Shown: one piece after another, positions 26,901 through 41,900 of the stretch | How positions within the stretch are numbered: the first letter of the stretch is position 1 | Layout of the letters: every line of letters begins with the position of its first letter | Made by a program: the position numbers and the translations under genes | The notes under the pieces: generated by a model | Seen by the model: only the letters and a program-made list of their open reading frames with translations | Database searches by the model: none | What the model was told of the DNA's origin: nothing | Source of the DNA: Scortum barcoo | Taxonomy: Eukaryota; Chordata; Actinopteri; Centrarchiformes; Terapontidae | DNA length: 64,000 bases | Assembly: GCA_023238725.1 (NCBI GenBank) | Contig: CM041546.1 | Location: 21,460,085 to 21,524,084 of the forward strand | Reading direction: 5' to 3'

Positions 26901-29900
26901 GTCGACTCCTGCCAGTTCCAGATGAAATATGAATTGACCTGGGTTTCTGCCACAGCTATAGCTTCTGAAAATTTGAGATTAAAAAAAAAAAAAATTAAAA
27001 AAAACTCTGTTTTCTTATATAATATTAATAATTCTCAAATGACCAAATACCTGTAAACATTATACGTGCGAAACATCTGCATATTAGCATTGTTGTTGTG
27101 CGTCATTGGTTTTAGACTTTAGCTCAAAGCATCACCGTGCCTACATACAGCTGGAGAGAGCTGCTAAGGTGGCAGCAGCCTCTTAGTCCTTATAGTAAAG
27201 ATTGATGACTTCACATATCACCCTTCCTTCTTCAGTGGCCATTACTGTGTTGATTGTTGGTTGTTACATGAACTTATCCCAAGTGACTTGAAACAATGTC
27301 ATACATACTTGTAGCGACTGTATCCAGCATCCATCGAGGCTACAGATAAGGATCTTAGAACAACATTATTCAGCTAAATAAATACCACATCCTTTTTGCA
27401 TCCTTTTTGCCTATTGCCATCTTGGTTTGGCTGTTGTAGAATCACACATTATCCAGAATCCTACTGGAGAGAGGTGGCTAAGACAGGAGAGTTTGTTATC
27501 ACATTATTTTGTGTTAAAGTTACAATCTCAGACTGAGCATGTGGCTCGCTGATGAGAGTCTGCAGCATTTGCAGTGTTGCAGTATTATAACCTGGGTGGC
27601 AACCTTCCCGGAAAAAAATCACATGTGGCACTCATCAGTCGGTAGGATTGAGACGAGTGTAGACTTTGCTTAAAAAAATTGAACAAATACAGCCTCCAGG
27701 TCCCTTTGCCTCTCTCTCCGCTGTACTCCAGCTCACCTCCAAAGCCTTCACCTCTGTCTTATTGTTTTTCTTCGTGGCTCTTCTTCTGTTCACTTCACCT
27801 TGTCGTGTAAGCTGTTGACAAAGGAGGGATGTGAAGTTTTCTCATTGCATGGTTGTTCTGTAGTTGTGTGTCCTCCATTGCGTGCACTCGCTGAAGGTAC
27901 AGCCCTTGACGGAGTTCACACACGCGCAGAGGAGGGGAGCTGTTCAGGATACTTTATTGACACTCCTCCTGCTCTGATTGGTTGTTTAGATTCAGGTGTG
28001 GTGGGTTCTTGTCGAATGGCGTTAGAGGCAGCAGATGTAGTGACAGTTTTAGCAATTGTGACTAAAAGTTAGTTTTATAAAGGTTACCTGTTTCAGCTGA
28101 AGCGGCATCTGTTGCGAGAAAACTGTTATTATGGTCAAACAAACAGAATAGATTGATGACTGCAGATGACGACGCTGAAACTGAAACTGAAGCGAGGTCC
28201 GATAACAATCCTGCACACACAGCATGTCCCTGTAGGTGCTTTAAAAGACAACAAAATTAAATCCTCAATATTATAACTGTAAGCATATTCACGGTGACAT
28301 ATAGAGTTTAGGAGGAATTACTCCTTCAAGGCAGGTAATAACAATATAATTGAGAAAAAGGAGATCGACATCTGATAGGCAGCAGTTTTTCATACTTAGA
28401 AAGTCAATTACAACTAAATAAAGTGATGATGATGTACTTAGCTAGTTCTTTTGTGGATGGCATGCATAAACCCTCTTCACCACAGCCTCTAATCTTCCAT
28501 ATAATTTGAGCTGCTTGCGAACCCACTTGACTTTTCCTTTTTTTTTACAAACCACCTTTTTCTTTTATAAATAGGCAGCTTGTAAAAGTCAACCACACAA
28601 ACTCCACATTGTCACAGGGCAGTAAATAGGGAAAAGGATAGGGTTCACATACCCTTTATATTAAAATCACATACAAGTAACAATCCATCAGGCAATGTGG
28701 GGAAAAATAAACCTCAGAGAACCGATCTACAATCTGTGGTTAAGACTCCCCTTTAGAGAAATATACTGAATATACATTTTCAGTTGGCATTGTCTTGCTA
28801 AGCTTAAACCTTTAACCGTATACTATAAAAGACAGTGTTTCTCATGGGTCATGATACCCGGATTCTCAATTACTTCAAAATTATCTGTACATATGTAATT
28901 CCTTCCTTTTTGTTTCTACAGTGTGGGTGTTTTAATGGTGTTTCTTTTTTAATTAACTGAGTCTGAATAAAAAGCCTCACACTTCATTCACTCTGATGAA
29001 CGGTCAGACCGTATTAATGCTTTTCAGTATACATTTGATGGCTGACTGCCACACCCATTGCGTTCCTGTCCAGGTACACAACATTTTCTGTAAGCGGTTC
29101 ACCTTTTCTTCCACTTTGTCTTTATCTTTTTAACAAAATTTTGAATGAAGGTTTGAGCGAATTGAATGAATGTTTTTTACTCAGTTGCTCTCATAATTGT
29201 ATATTTCATGCTAAAAGCCTGCAGTGAGGACAGTTGATTGAATTACTCCTAGAAAGCCAAACAGCAGGACCATTTGAATAATGCATCTAATTTTCACAAG
29301 TGTTCTTCAGCTCTTCAGCTTTCCTGTTCCAGATAGAGTTCATCCTTATGACTCACTGACTTTATGAATAAATTATGGTCAGGCGTTATTCGCAATAGAT
29401 TTCATGAACAGATGCTTACTCGGGAGCCAAGAGAGTAAAATCAACAACATTAAATCTTATTAAGTGTTTGGTCATGTGGTGTGTAGCCATGCTGAGACAG
29501 TAACACTGTCTGCAGATGAAGTGGCATCTTAAACCATTGCTCAGCACAGATTCAGGCGCTAGAGCGCAGATTTTTTTTTTTGTCTGTTAATATGTGATCC
29601 AAAATCAGCTGTAGCTTGCAAGTCTGCAAATGCAAGTCAAACAATCAAGCTGGAGTTACTTTTTTATCTTATGACAGGGCGGTATAGACATTTGTATTGC
29701 ACAAAACTCAAGCCTTTAATTCAAGCTCCACTAGAATTTATTGTATCTGAATTTGAATTTCATAAAAGTCATAAATCACTGAGCTTCCTCCAACCACAGC
29801 ATGTTAAAAAGGATGTACAATGTATTAAGTTTGAGTGTGCAGTTGTATATGTATGTGATGTATACAGTACAATCAATATGTTAATACAACCGTGCTGCTA

Positions 29901-32900
29901 TTAGAGGCAGATTCTTATTATTAACGGTTTATAAGTGGTTAACAACAAAGGAATTCATTTACAGTACCAAGAGTGTGGGTTTGGATTTTTAAGCCTCTTA
30001 AGTTTGTGAAAACATTTGGAAAGGCTTACAGCAAGTACGCCTCAACTGACTTCTTGTAAAACAACACACTCTCCAAACCCTTTCAGTGCTTCAGATTTAA
30101 TGGACACCTCAACTGATTTCAACCACTTGTAGTTAATTCACCTCAACAGACTCTTCAAACCATCTCACCGCTTCAAACTGAACAAAACTTCAATTCCAGC
30201 TCCCATGCTTTAGCTTTGTTAACTTGTTCTACACTCTTTCAATGTGAGCAAATTATATTTTCTAGGCGGTTAACAATAAAGTAATGCATTAGCTCTGCCA
30301 AAACAGTTGGCTTGGGATTTTAAGTTTCTAAAGTTTAAAAGAAAGAAAAAAAAAAACTACATTTTTATCCGCCATCCCAAACACGTTTCTACTTCCTTAA
30401 CTTGTGACCCCAGCAAACGTACCTTGCTTTTAATATCCTGAAGAAAAATAATGAATTTCAGCTTCCCCCTCAATATACACTGCTCTCAAAAAAATAAAGG
30501 GAACACTTAAACAACACAATGTAACTCCAAGTCAATCACACTTCTGTGAAATCAAACTGTCCACTTAGGAAGCAACACTGATTGACAATCAATTTCACAT
30601 GCTGTTGTGCAAATGGAATAGACAACAGGTGGAAATTATAGGCAATTAGCAAGACACCCCCAATAAAGGAGTGGTTCTGCAGGTGGTGACCACAGACCAC
30701 TTCTCAGTTTCCTATGCTTTCTGGCTGATGTTTTGGTCACTTTTGAATGCTGGCGGTGCTTTCACTCTAGTGGTAGCATGAGATGGAGTCTACAACCCAC
30801 ACAAGTGGCTCAGGTAGTGCAGCTCATCCAGGATGGCACATCAATGCGAGCTGTGGCAAGAAGGTTTGCTGTGTCTGTCAGCGTAGTGTCCAGAGCATGG
30901 AGGCGCTACCAGGAGACAGGCCAGTACATCAGGAGACGTGGAGGAGGCCGTAGGAGGGCAACAACCCAGCAGCAGGACCGCTACCTCCGCCTTTGTGCAA
31001 GGAGGAACAGGAGGAGCACTGCCAGAGCCCTGCAAAATGACCTCCAGCAGGCCACAAATGTGCATGTGTCTGCTCAAACGGTCAGAAACAGACTCCATGA
31101 GGGTGGTATGAGGGCCCGACGTCCACAGGTGGGGGTTGTGCTTACAGCCCAACAAGACCGTGCAGGACGTTTGGCATTTGCCAGAGAACACCAAGATTGG
31201 CAAATTCGCCACTGGCGCCCTGTGCTCTTCACAGATGAAAGCAGGTTCACACTGAGCACATGTGACAGACGTGACAGAGTCTGGAGACGCCGTGGAGAAC
31301 GTTCTGCTGCCTGCAACATCCTCCAGCATGACCGGTTTGGCAGTGGGTCAGTAATGGTGTGGGGTGGCATTTCTTTGGGGGGCCGCACAGCCCTCCATGT
31401 GCTCGCCAGCCAGAGGTAGCCTGACTGCCATTAGGTACCGAGATGAGATCCTCAGACCCCTTGTGAGACCATACATGCTGGTGTGGTTGGCCCTGGGTTC
31501 CTCCTAATGCAAGACAATGCTAGACCTCATGTGGCTGGAGTGTGTCAGCAGTTCCTGCAAGACGAAGGCATTGATGCTATGGACTGGCCCGCCCGTTCCC
31601 CAGACCTGAATTCCAATTGAGCACATCTGGGACATCATGTCTCGCTCCATCCACCAACGCCACGCCACGTTGCACCACAGACTGTCCAGGAGTTGGCGGA
31701 TGCTTTAGTCCAGGTCTGGGAGGAGATCCCTCAGGAGACCATCTGCCACCTCATCAGGAGCATGCCCAGGCATTGTAGGGAGGTCATACAGGCACGTGGA
31801 GGCCACACACACTACTGAGCCTCATTTTTACTTGTTTTAAGAACATTACATCAAGGTTGGATCAGCCTGTAGTGTGTTTTTCCACTTTAATTTTGAGTGT
31901 GACTCCAAATCCAGACCTCCATGGGTTAATAATACATTTGATTTCCATTGATAATATTTGTGTGTGATTTTGTTGTCAGCACATTCAACTATGTAAAGAA
32001 CAAAGTATTTATATATAAGAATATTTCATTCATTCAGATCTAGGATGTATTATTTTAGTGTTCCATTTATTTTTTTGAGCAGTGTATTTTATCTGCAAAT
32101 CTCCCTTTCTGCATTAACCACTAAATATGTTCCATCAGAATCAGAATCAGCTAAATTGACCAAGTATGTGTGCACATAAAAGAAATTTGACTCAATTCTT
32201 TCTTTCGTTGCCCTCATTGTACTTACACCAAAATAGACATAACAGCTTAGAACAAGGACAGCACAGCAGAACAGATAAGACAAAAACTAGGTATATATAA
32301 GTATATTCTGTGTACATACAGTGTATATATGAATTAATGCAAATGATAAAATAAATACAACATACACAGCATGCAGGATTTATATTGACATTGACGGTGC
32401 ATGTTAACACATACATGTTAAGAAACAGTGCTCTTCAACCTCACTGGCACAGTTAACGACATCAGAACATGACATTTAAAAATATTCCTCCTGTCCTTGC
32501 TTACATCTTCCCCGCTGCTCCTGCTCCATACACTTGATTCCTGTCTTGTTCTTTTCATCACTGTCGCCACCTCGGACTCCCTCACTTCACCTCCTCGTCA
32601 CACGGCATCTATCCCACCTCTCTCCCTTATTTCGCACCTCGTGATTGCCACTACAGTGACAACACACATGAGAGATGACTCACTTCCCCATATGTTTCTA
32701 CACCAGGGCGCGCTCATCCTTAACCCAGCTGCCACACACTTATCATCTTGGCGGTTATAACACCTTTGTGGGGTTCTTCTATGCATCCTCATACTCTCAA
32801 AAACAAACTCCAAACACATCTTTTCTGGTGATTCAACCACCTTTCTTCACAAACTTTCTCCACTTCCTGTAAACAATCTCTCTGACGCTAGTCCTCCACT

Positions 32901-35900
32901 TCAGCTGTGCTTTGTCCCACATGAAAAAAACATCAACTTACCCTCCGTTTTTTTTTTTTTTTTTTTTTTCTGTGATTTGTGACTCACTCTTCTGTCTCTC
33001 CTTTCAGCATCACTTTCCACCCACCACTTGGTGTCATTTCAGTGATGGATGCCCTCTTAATGATTTAATTTTCAAGCTGTTTTTCTCTCTCATACTTCAG
33101 CAGATATCCTTTAAACACTATACATTGAAACTAGAAAAATCTACCAAACCCAATCAAATGTCCCTGTACTTGCTCTGGACGTTTGCATCCTTAAAACACC
33201 CCATAAGCAAATTCAACAACTTCCACTGTTGTCTATCCAAAATTAAATTGTAATGGTCAGATTGCTGTACTCTTGACTGAGATTAACAGCTTCTCCTCAA
33301 TAATAAACTCCCCCGTTCTGTATTATATACATTATAATGTTTTTTAGTTTACCTAATGACATAATAAATCAGGAGCCATCAGGTAGTGATACTCACAAGA
33401 GAGCAGTTCCTTACTCCTACATATGTTAGTATAGATCATAATTAATGACTCCCAAAGGGATGGAAACACTCAGCATTTATACCTATTAATGAAAGTGCAC
33501 ACTCTTGAGCAGGTCTGGAGGAATTTGCATTTGACTCACCAACAAAGCTATAAACACTAATCATCTGCTGGACTATTATTAAACAAAAAAAACAGGAAGA
33601 AATGCAAATATATTTGTATAACCTGTATGGCTTAATAAGAAATATTTGTGCATAACAGCCCTCATGCCTTGACCAATAGCAAAGTTTATGTCTGGCACAC
33701 ATTACACGCAGCATCCTTTTAACTTTAAGAAGACATATGATAATTTCAGAAAATCACTGTGAAATGGAGATCAAGTGTCAGGTTTGTAATTTGTAGTAAT
33801 TGGTATAACCTCACAGACCTTGTTAATAGATCATTTCTTTAGTGGGCAAAGCAAGGATATCAGCTAAGGTCATGGTTCTGCATCCCTGTCCAGATCCATT
33901 AACAATTAAATAGTGTTAGACTGTGATGGGTGAAGATGATATCATTTTACATTGCTTTCTGAAATGCCGTATTTTCAGTGACAGGAGGACAGAACATGCA
34001 CATCCAAAAGTACACCCAGCATCCAGGGATGATGCCTCTTATGTTCTCCTACAGACTAAAGGTGTACCACTGTTCCCGTGCATGGACTGCAGCTGTGCAT
34101 TCAAGAAGTTGGGCAGCCTGAACGCCCACATCAGCAAGATGCACATCTCTGTGATCGAGGTGCCCTCCAGCACTCCGGTAAGAGAAAACACAAGAGCAAA
34201 GAGGTTGTTCCACTTGATCTGCCCAGCATCCACTCCGAGTATATTCGTTGTTCTGATCCTGGTGAATGAGTTTAATGGGTCATAGAGAGTTCTTGCCACA
34301 CAATTAGTTGCAATTTTATGTTAGTATTGAAATTAGAGAGAGAGTAAGGTTCTAACGCTTCACAAGCAATGTTGATGACTTTCTGCTACATTAAAAATCT
34401 TTCTGTGGAATGATTATATCTTACTTGGTTGACTTTCATTTCTCCTGTTTGCCTTAATTGCTTATCTTTGTTAAGCAGTAAGCGGCAGTCTCTCGTTCAA
34501 AAGAGATACTTTTAATGGATTTCTGAAGAGATGAATACAGGAAACCACAGATATCCTAGCAGCAGATAAATAGAAGACATCTATCAGTGTGTAACTATTT
34601 CATTCATAATTTACCATCATGGTCGTTGGGAGCTCTGTCTCACTTTATTGCCATGATACATCATTGCTTCTTTTTCCAAATATGTTCTTTTTTTAATTTT
34701 ACTATTTGTTGGTAGATAACACTGCTGGTAGTTCTTTTTTCAATGATGAATTTTTTCATTCATCATTTTTAGTACTTCTACCAAGCTCTATGGCTAAAAA
34801 GAGCAACACTTTTTGTGCTGTTAAACCATTTTCATTGTGCCTTAAATCGAACCAATTGGACCCTGCAAACTGTCTAAAATGCAGCACAGAGCTGCTAATC
34901 TTTTCAGTAATTGCCTGCCTTTTTAACAACAACGATGATAATGTGTCAATATTATTGGTAATTAGTAGGTGATTAATTACATTTCAATTTTAGTGATGTT
35001 AAAATGTTACATGCCACATGTCCACAGACAAACTAACCATGTATATGAGTCACTTCCTGTAAGTATTTTATTATCTTTGTTGGCATGACGCATGATATGT
35101 CAATGATTCCCAAATTACCACCTGTCCTGATCTTGCGAATGGTCCTTTTGTCAAACTGGTCCTCATCTCCTTTCTTCTTCCTCCTTGTTCTGTTTTCACC
35201 ACTTCTTCTCCCTCAGGAGACAGAGACGACAGGTCAGGCTCCAGGGTCATCCGAGGGCGGCGAGGGGGTGACAGATGTCATCCAGCAACTTCTAGAGCTG
35301 TCTGAACAGGTCAGTGGGGAGACAGCCCAGCCCCAACCTCCAGAGCCAGCTATCGCCATGGAAACCGCCATCAACCAAGACATCCTGCAGGTGAGCAAAG
35401 GGCATTCACTCACTGAATAAATGAGATGAATCAGACCAAAACTGAGTGGTATTCAGGGCCCCATGGACTTACCACATGCCTCAGACCTGAGCTTTCAGTA
35501 TTTGATTCACATTTTAATTTAGGGGTGCACTAATTGAACTCCAGTCGCTCAATGTACTCTTAAAGATGTCAGTTCCAAAAAGTTGGTTGAGTCATGTATG
35601 CAGAAATGATTTAGATGGAAGATCGAAGGATCCGCTGTGGGAATATACAGAGTGAAAAGATGAAATGTTTTCTATAAACTCACCAAAAGAATTCCTTCAA
35701 AATAATGTCTGAACCCAAATCCAAATGCACTGTCAAGTTGCTCTTCCATCAATGAATGACAGTTTTTTTCAGAGAAGGGGAAGCATGAGGCATTCAGGAG
35801 AAAGAAGGCAGAATAATAAAGAATTTTTAATAGGATGTTTGAAAGATTAGTTAGTTAGTGGACAGGTGAATTGAGCCTCTACTCCCCAACACAAAAGGAT

Positions 35901-38900
35901 GTGATTGTCACTGAGCTTTTGACCAGGGTTTCTCTTTTTTTTCTATGTTGGATATATAATCTATACTAACAAATCATTAGATGATGAAATTTAGTATTTC
36001 TGTAAGAATTGATTTAACACTCTGTCGTAAGATTTGACTGCCTTTTACTGAATTGTAGTTGAATGTATATGAGGGCATATTTGAACTGTGGTGATTTCCA
36101 CTCTGTTTCTGTAGCAAGCTCTGGAGAACAGCGGGCTGAGCGTGGTCCAGCCGCAGGGTGACGCCACATCTAGAGAGCCACAGAACCAGACCACTGAGAG
36201 CACTGCTGTAGAGAGCAAGAAAGTCCAAGGTCCTGATAAACCGGTCAGGGAGAAGAAAAGGAGCATTTTCAAGAAACCTATACAAATGCCAGGTAGTGTG
36301 GATGTTACAGAACACTCACACAAGCGTTGTGTAACAATAACAAACTCATGAACATCGAATGAGGTTTTGACACCTCATTATTTAGAGCTGAAGCTCTGCA
36401 GGTTTGGAGGTGCATTCCAGCAAAACTATCAGGGAACTTTACTTCCCTGTGTGGGAAACGATCGCTCAGTAAATCACAGTTAATCTCGCCTTTATAATTA
36501 ATGTAACTGACTAATCAGTTAGGTTGTTTGCTAAGTAAATTCATCAAACATTTGCAGCTTGAAAAACATTTAAAAGCCTGTCTCATCTATGTCCATATAA
36601 TTATCAAATGATGTCTCTGTTTACTGGCTGCCATTCAAAGAAAATCTGACATTTCATTTTTCAAACTGGGTGATTAATGATGAACAAAAACGAAAGATGA
36701 ATTAATAATGAAAACAGCTTCCAGCTGCAGTGCCAAGCCATCGGCTGATGGGCAACACTGGATAGCTGCTTCACTCTGCCTTCCTTTCCAGGCTCCATCA
36801 GGGAAGAGAATGGTGTTCGCTGGCATGGCTGCCCTTACTGCTCCAAGGAGTTCAAGAAGCCCAGTGATCTTGTTCGCCACATCCGCATCCACACGCACGA
36901 GAAGCCTTTCAAGTGCAAACAGTGCTTCAGAGCTTTTGCTGTCAAGAGCACCCTCACAGCACATATGAAAACGCACACTGGTATCAAGGCCTTTGAGTGT
37001 CAGTGCTGTCTGAAGTGCTTCTCCACTTCTGGCAGCATGAAGGTACACATGCGTCTGCATACAGGTGAGAAGCAGGTCCACTTCATGAAACGGTTACATT
37101 TAAAGCCAAAGTAAATTGTTTGAATGCACTTTTTTTCACTTTATTAGTTTATTCCTCGTGTCACAGCGCACACTTGTTGAACAGTCAACTGTATGCCAAC
37201 ATAATTAGTGTGTGCATAAGTTAAAGAACACACACATGAACTCTCAACAAAAGTTTACCGACAGCCTCTTATCGTTCAGTATTCAGCTATATCTTATTAT
37301 AAATTATACCGCAAATGACAAAAGCTGGACCTGTGTAAATATAGTGGTGCTGCTACAGCGAAAGCCCTCATTTGCAGTCGTGTGTTTGCAATCATTCTGT
37401 TTCTGCTTCTTCTTTGAGAGATTACCTTAAAGAGTCATCTCCTGGACATGAAATGTCAGCGTTAGTGTGAATACAAAACTGTAACAGTTTAATTATGATG
37501 TGCAATTGTGCATTAGTTTTTGTCTCTCTAATTGCTATGTAATGGCACTGTATTTGTCAGGTGTTTACTTTCGTCTGGTAATGTGTTAGCTCTAAGCTAA
37601 GGCTTTGATAAATATGTTCTCAGCTGTATTTCTCACAGAGGCGTTGTGCTTTTACAGTTTCATTGTCACTTTTTCTTGTGCTGTAATTTGGTTTCATAGA
37701 AATATCTCTTGTCTCCTGCTAAGTGAAAGGCTTTGTAACATTTTTGTAGACAAAAATTAAATAAAATTATATGAGCCTGCTTACATTTTTGGTTCATGTG
37801 TGGGTTTTATATTATTTAAGGTTGGCTTAGGGATAGTGAATTCTTATATATTCTGTGGCATTTGTAGCATATATCTGGATTTTCTATAGTTTGTATCGAT
37901 GTACATGTGTCAAAATCAGTCTAATTCTCTAAATACTAATTCTCCAAAAGCACTGTTTTTTTCCCCACTTTTTTTCTAGGTGTACGTCCTTTCCCCTGCC
38001 CTCACTGTGACAAGATCTTTCGTACATCAGGCCACAGGAAAACACACATTGCTTCTCACTTCAAAAGCTTACAACAGAGGAAGCAAAAGTTCCCCCGAAA
38101 AGCCAATAAAGCCAAAGTCTCCAAGAGTAACCTACCTCTGCCTGACATCCCCCTGCAGGAACCCATCCTCATCACTGACTTCGGTAAGAGCACGTCATTT
38201 TCCACAAATGGATTTCATTGTTCAGTTGAATTAGTGTTGATGTTTCTTCATTTGTGCCGTGCGCAAAATGTGTCTTGTTCACCTGTTGCTTAACAGGCCT
38301 CATCCCATCCGGGAACTCCCGCTTGACTTTCCAACAATACCTGGAGGTGGTGGACAATGACCGACCCTACAAGTGCCAGTTCTGTAGTAAGGCCTACAAA
38401 AAATCAAGCCATCTGAAGCAGCATGTCAGGTAAAGCTTCACAATAACACTGCATGTCCAGCACGTAATGTAGTGTCAGCAATATGACCAATAGGGCCAAT
38501 ACAACTATTTTTTGATTAATCCACAGATAGTAGATCAGTTTTCCTCATACTGAATGTGTCACTTTCATGCCAAAATATAACAAAAATTACAGATGATTCA
38601 TTCTGCACCACATTTTAAATGTGACACACTGAAAACAAATTCCTCCCCATTTGAAGCCCCTCGAATTGTAGCGAATTAGCGTCACCGTCAGGCATTGTGT
38701 GTGTATAGAATTTGCATAAACATCTAAATCAAAGCAGCACATTGAAATCACATTTATAGAGCTCATGTTTTCCAAAGGGTGCAAAGCTTTTGATTTTGAA
38801 GATTCGATAATGATTCATTTTGCACCACGCTCTCATTAAAGATATCAACTGGCTAGATTGGCTTGAATTTTGAAGTTTATTATTAAAAAAAGTAATCTTA

Positions 38901-41900
38901 ATGAATTGAATGTTGTGTTTGTGGATAATTTAATATAGCGTAGGCATATTTACAGAGAACAAAAGGGGGCCAAGAATGGAGCCTTGGGGCACACCACAGA
39001 TCTGTGGGGCAACCAAAGAGGGCCATCACCAGCAACTACTGGTTCTGTATGACAAGTGTAACTTAAACCACTCAAGGCGGTATCCCTGGTGGTTGAATAT
39101 TTGGCCAAGAGAAGGAAAGTTTACTACTAGTGTCTGGTGTCTGACATAAAATAGATTCAGCCGTACCACTAGGTGATTGATGGTGTGTTCAAGAGGTCAG
39201 AGCAGCAAATCTCTTAAAGCTAATATAAATGGTTTCTTATAAAAGTAACCTAGATAATAATGATAGAGGAGCACAGAGCATAGAGTTAAGCCTGGTTAGG
39301 TAAGTTTACTTTATCTTAAGACTTAAGCTCATCGACAAGCTGACAGCAGTTGGAGGAGAGAGCAGAGCAAGAGAAGACATATTGACAGAGGTGATGTATT
39401 TGGTGTGTTAAGAGAGTGCCAGAGTGTGATTCGAGACAGGAGAGGCTGAGGAGAAAGAGTAGAGTAGTTAGCAAGTGGGGCTTAGCATTTATCAGGCCCT
39501 CAGTTTCCCTATTATTTCAAATATAATACTGTAGTTAAAAGCCCCTTAGAGATATTGTAACTTCATATCACTGGCTTGTTTTAATACCTGACATAAATGA
39601 ATGGTACTTAGACTTTGTTAAATTAACTTTAAAATGCCCTTGTCAATCATGCATATAATGGGGGGGTACTGACACGGCACTAAGAATGATAAGTAGCCTC
39701 AGTATCACTCAGCTGCTCTGATCTATGTGTCCTTTGTTGAACTTTGTAGCATTTGCATTATGACAGACTTTTTCACATTTATCTTATTAGTATTGAGATG
39801 TTAAATCTAAATAATGGCAATTTCATCCTTTCAACGCCTTTACATTGTCGCACTTCTACATTCAGTTTGCTTGAGTCACTGATGAAGCTGTAAAGGCAAA
39901 ACTTATTTGATTCAAATTGGCCAAGTAATAGATCTATATTGAATACAGTAAATAAATAAATTAGTCACAAACCATGTATAGTAACTTTCCACCTTGTGCT
40001 GAAGAGTTAATGATTTATGTTAATTTTATATATCTATTTAATGGCAGACTTTCAGTATAAGTATAAATATCACCACCTTTTATATCCTTCGATTCAAAAT
40101 AGCAGCATCAGCCCTTTAAAAAGTCATTTTGACCAAACAGCTTTATGATAACATGCCGCTGCTGTATACTTTGTGTCCCACTTAGACCTAAATAGTGAAT
40201 AGCTGCAGCTTTATGCCAGACGAGCTCAGTTTTGCTGTCCTTTCATCACACCAGGTCTCATACGGGAGAGAGGCCCTACAAGTGTGTGCAGTGCAGTCGG
40301 GGTTTTGCCTCCTCAGGAGTCCTCAAGGCCCATATCAGGACCCACTCAGGCCTAAAGGCATACAAGTGCCTGATATGTGACACCACGTTCACTACCAGCG
40401 GCAGCCTGCGACGCCACATGACCACGCACAGTGACCTGCGACCTTACATGTGCCCCTACTGCCAGAAGACCTTCAAGTCATCGCCCAACTGCAGGAAGCA
40501 CATGAAGACACACAGGTTTGGGCTTTGTCACGCTGTTCGATCGCTGTTGCGTTCATTTGCTCTTTTGTGCACGTTTTGCACTGTCGTTAGAAGCTTAAGA
40601 TACATTGTGACAAGAAAGTTGTAAACAAACCAGAAAGTAGAGTAAAAATATAGTAACACACTTAAGTATAAAAACCCAAATGTCTCAATCACTACTTTAA
40701 ATCTTCCTAACCAGGTATGAACTGGCCCAGCAGCTGCAGCCCCAGTCAACAGAGGACCCCTTAGGAGGGGGCACTGTGGCCCATGACATGCAGGTGGAAA
40801 TAGAGGGAGATTCCCTCCAGCAACCGCCGGCTGACTCAGCAGAGCAGCAAAGCATGTTGGGACTGGGACAGACAGAGGTTGTGAATGGAAGTCAACAAGT
40901 GACGTTGGAGGCACCACTCACTGACCAACCCCTACAGGGAGAAGGTAAGCGGGGGCAGGCCAGAGGGGTGGCACATAAACGGATGGATTACTGAACAAGT
41001 CTGCCAGCTACAGGCCCGGGCTCCTGGACCAGATCATTCCTTATGAAATGACTGTAACATTTCTTGTTGACTTTCCAACAAGAAATGTTACAGTCATTTC
41101 ATCATTCCTTATGAATTGACTGTAACATTTCTTGTTGACTTTCCAACAAGAAATGTTACAGTCATTTCATAAGGAATGATCTGGTCAATCAAATCAAACG
41201 TCTACAAAGAGACACAAAACGAGTGGGGAAAAAAAAAAAAAACAATATAACCAGAACAAGGTGAATGCAAAATGCCCACAAAAAGATCTAAATTCAACAT
41301 GAAAAAAAAGCTAAATCAACACAAAAAGCCAAACAGAGTTTTGAAACAATCAAAATGAGACACAAAAGAACTACAAAGAGATACAAAATGGCAGCTACAA
41401 AGTCAGTTGTATTGAAAATTTCTGGCTTTCTAGAAAGTGTCAAACATCAGTCGAAACCTCTTAAAACACTCGTGGAGCATGATCAGTTTCTCCGTGGCAT
41501 AGTTAATCCCATAATCCATCTACAAGGACGAGGACAGGAAAATACAGTTCAGTGCTGTTCTTAAGAACCAAGCAGATCTGTCTGATCTCTGAAAAAAAAA
41601 GTTTTTTTCATATCAGACTTTTTGTGCCTAGATTTGAATTGGCTTTTCTAAAACACCAAACTACCTCAGTTTTAAAATGCATGTCTTGTGGTTAGGTTAA
41701 GCACTCTTGACCTCAGTTATCTATATTTGATGGCATTTTAATAGTTTATAGACTCCAGTGTAGCCTGCATACAAAAGCTGTACGTTGTTAAAATTTAAAG
41801 GATGAGACAAGTCTATAAAGCAACACTTGAGGCAATAAGCTATCCCTGGTTTAACCCTGAACTTTTTATTTTGTGTTTCACTGTAATGAAATATTATTGT

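Larger units (their letters stand above)
24802..34054 (+). other. znf236: Intron 6, the longest intron, with a Tc1-like insertion
   Basis: About 9.25 kb. It holds a full-length Tc1-like element (30478-32084), a teleost dispersed-repeat remnant (about 32128-32420), a degenerate repeated stretch just before the transposon (about 29920-30345) and a poly-T run (about 32949-32969). The rest appears unique. The protein reads smoothly from finger 8 into finger 9 across the intron (HSE joined to TKGVPLFPC), so no missing exon is required. Confidence 0.7.

Noticed and set aside
27800..28072. Forward frame of 90 codons in intron 6
   Set aside because: No domain or splice context, and the protein already reads smoothly from exon 6 to exon 7 without it.
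30841..31329. Reverse frame of 162 codons inside the intron 6 transposon
   Set aside because: It is antisense to the transposase coding region; codon bias alone keeps it open.
36674..37081. Reverse frame of 135 codons
   Set aside because: It is the antisense shadow of exon 10, which encodes three clear zinc fingers on the plus strand.
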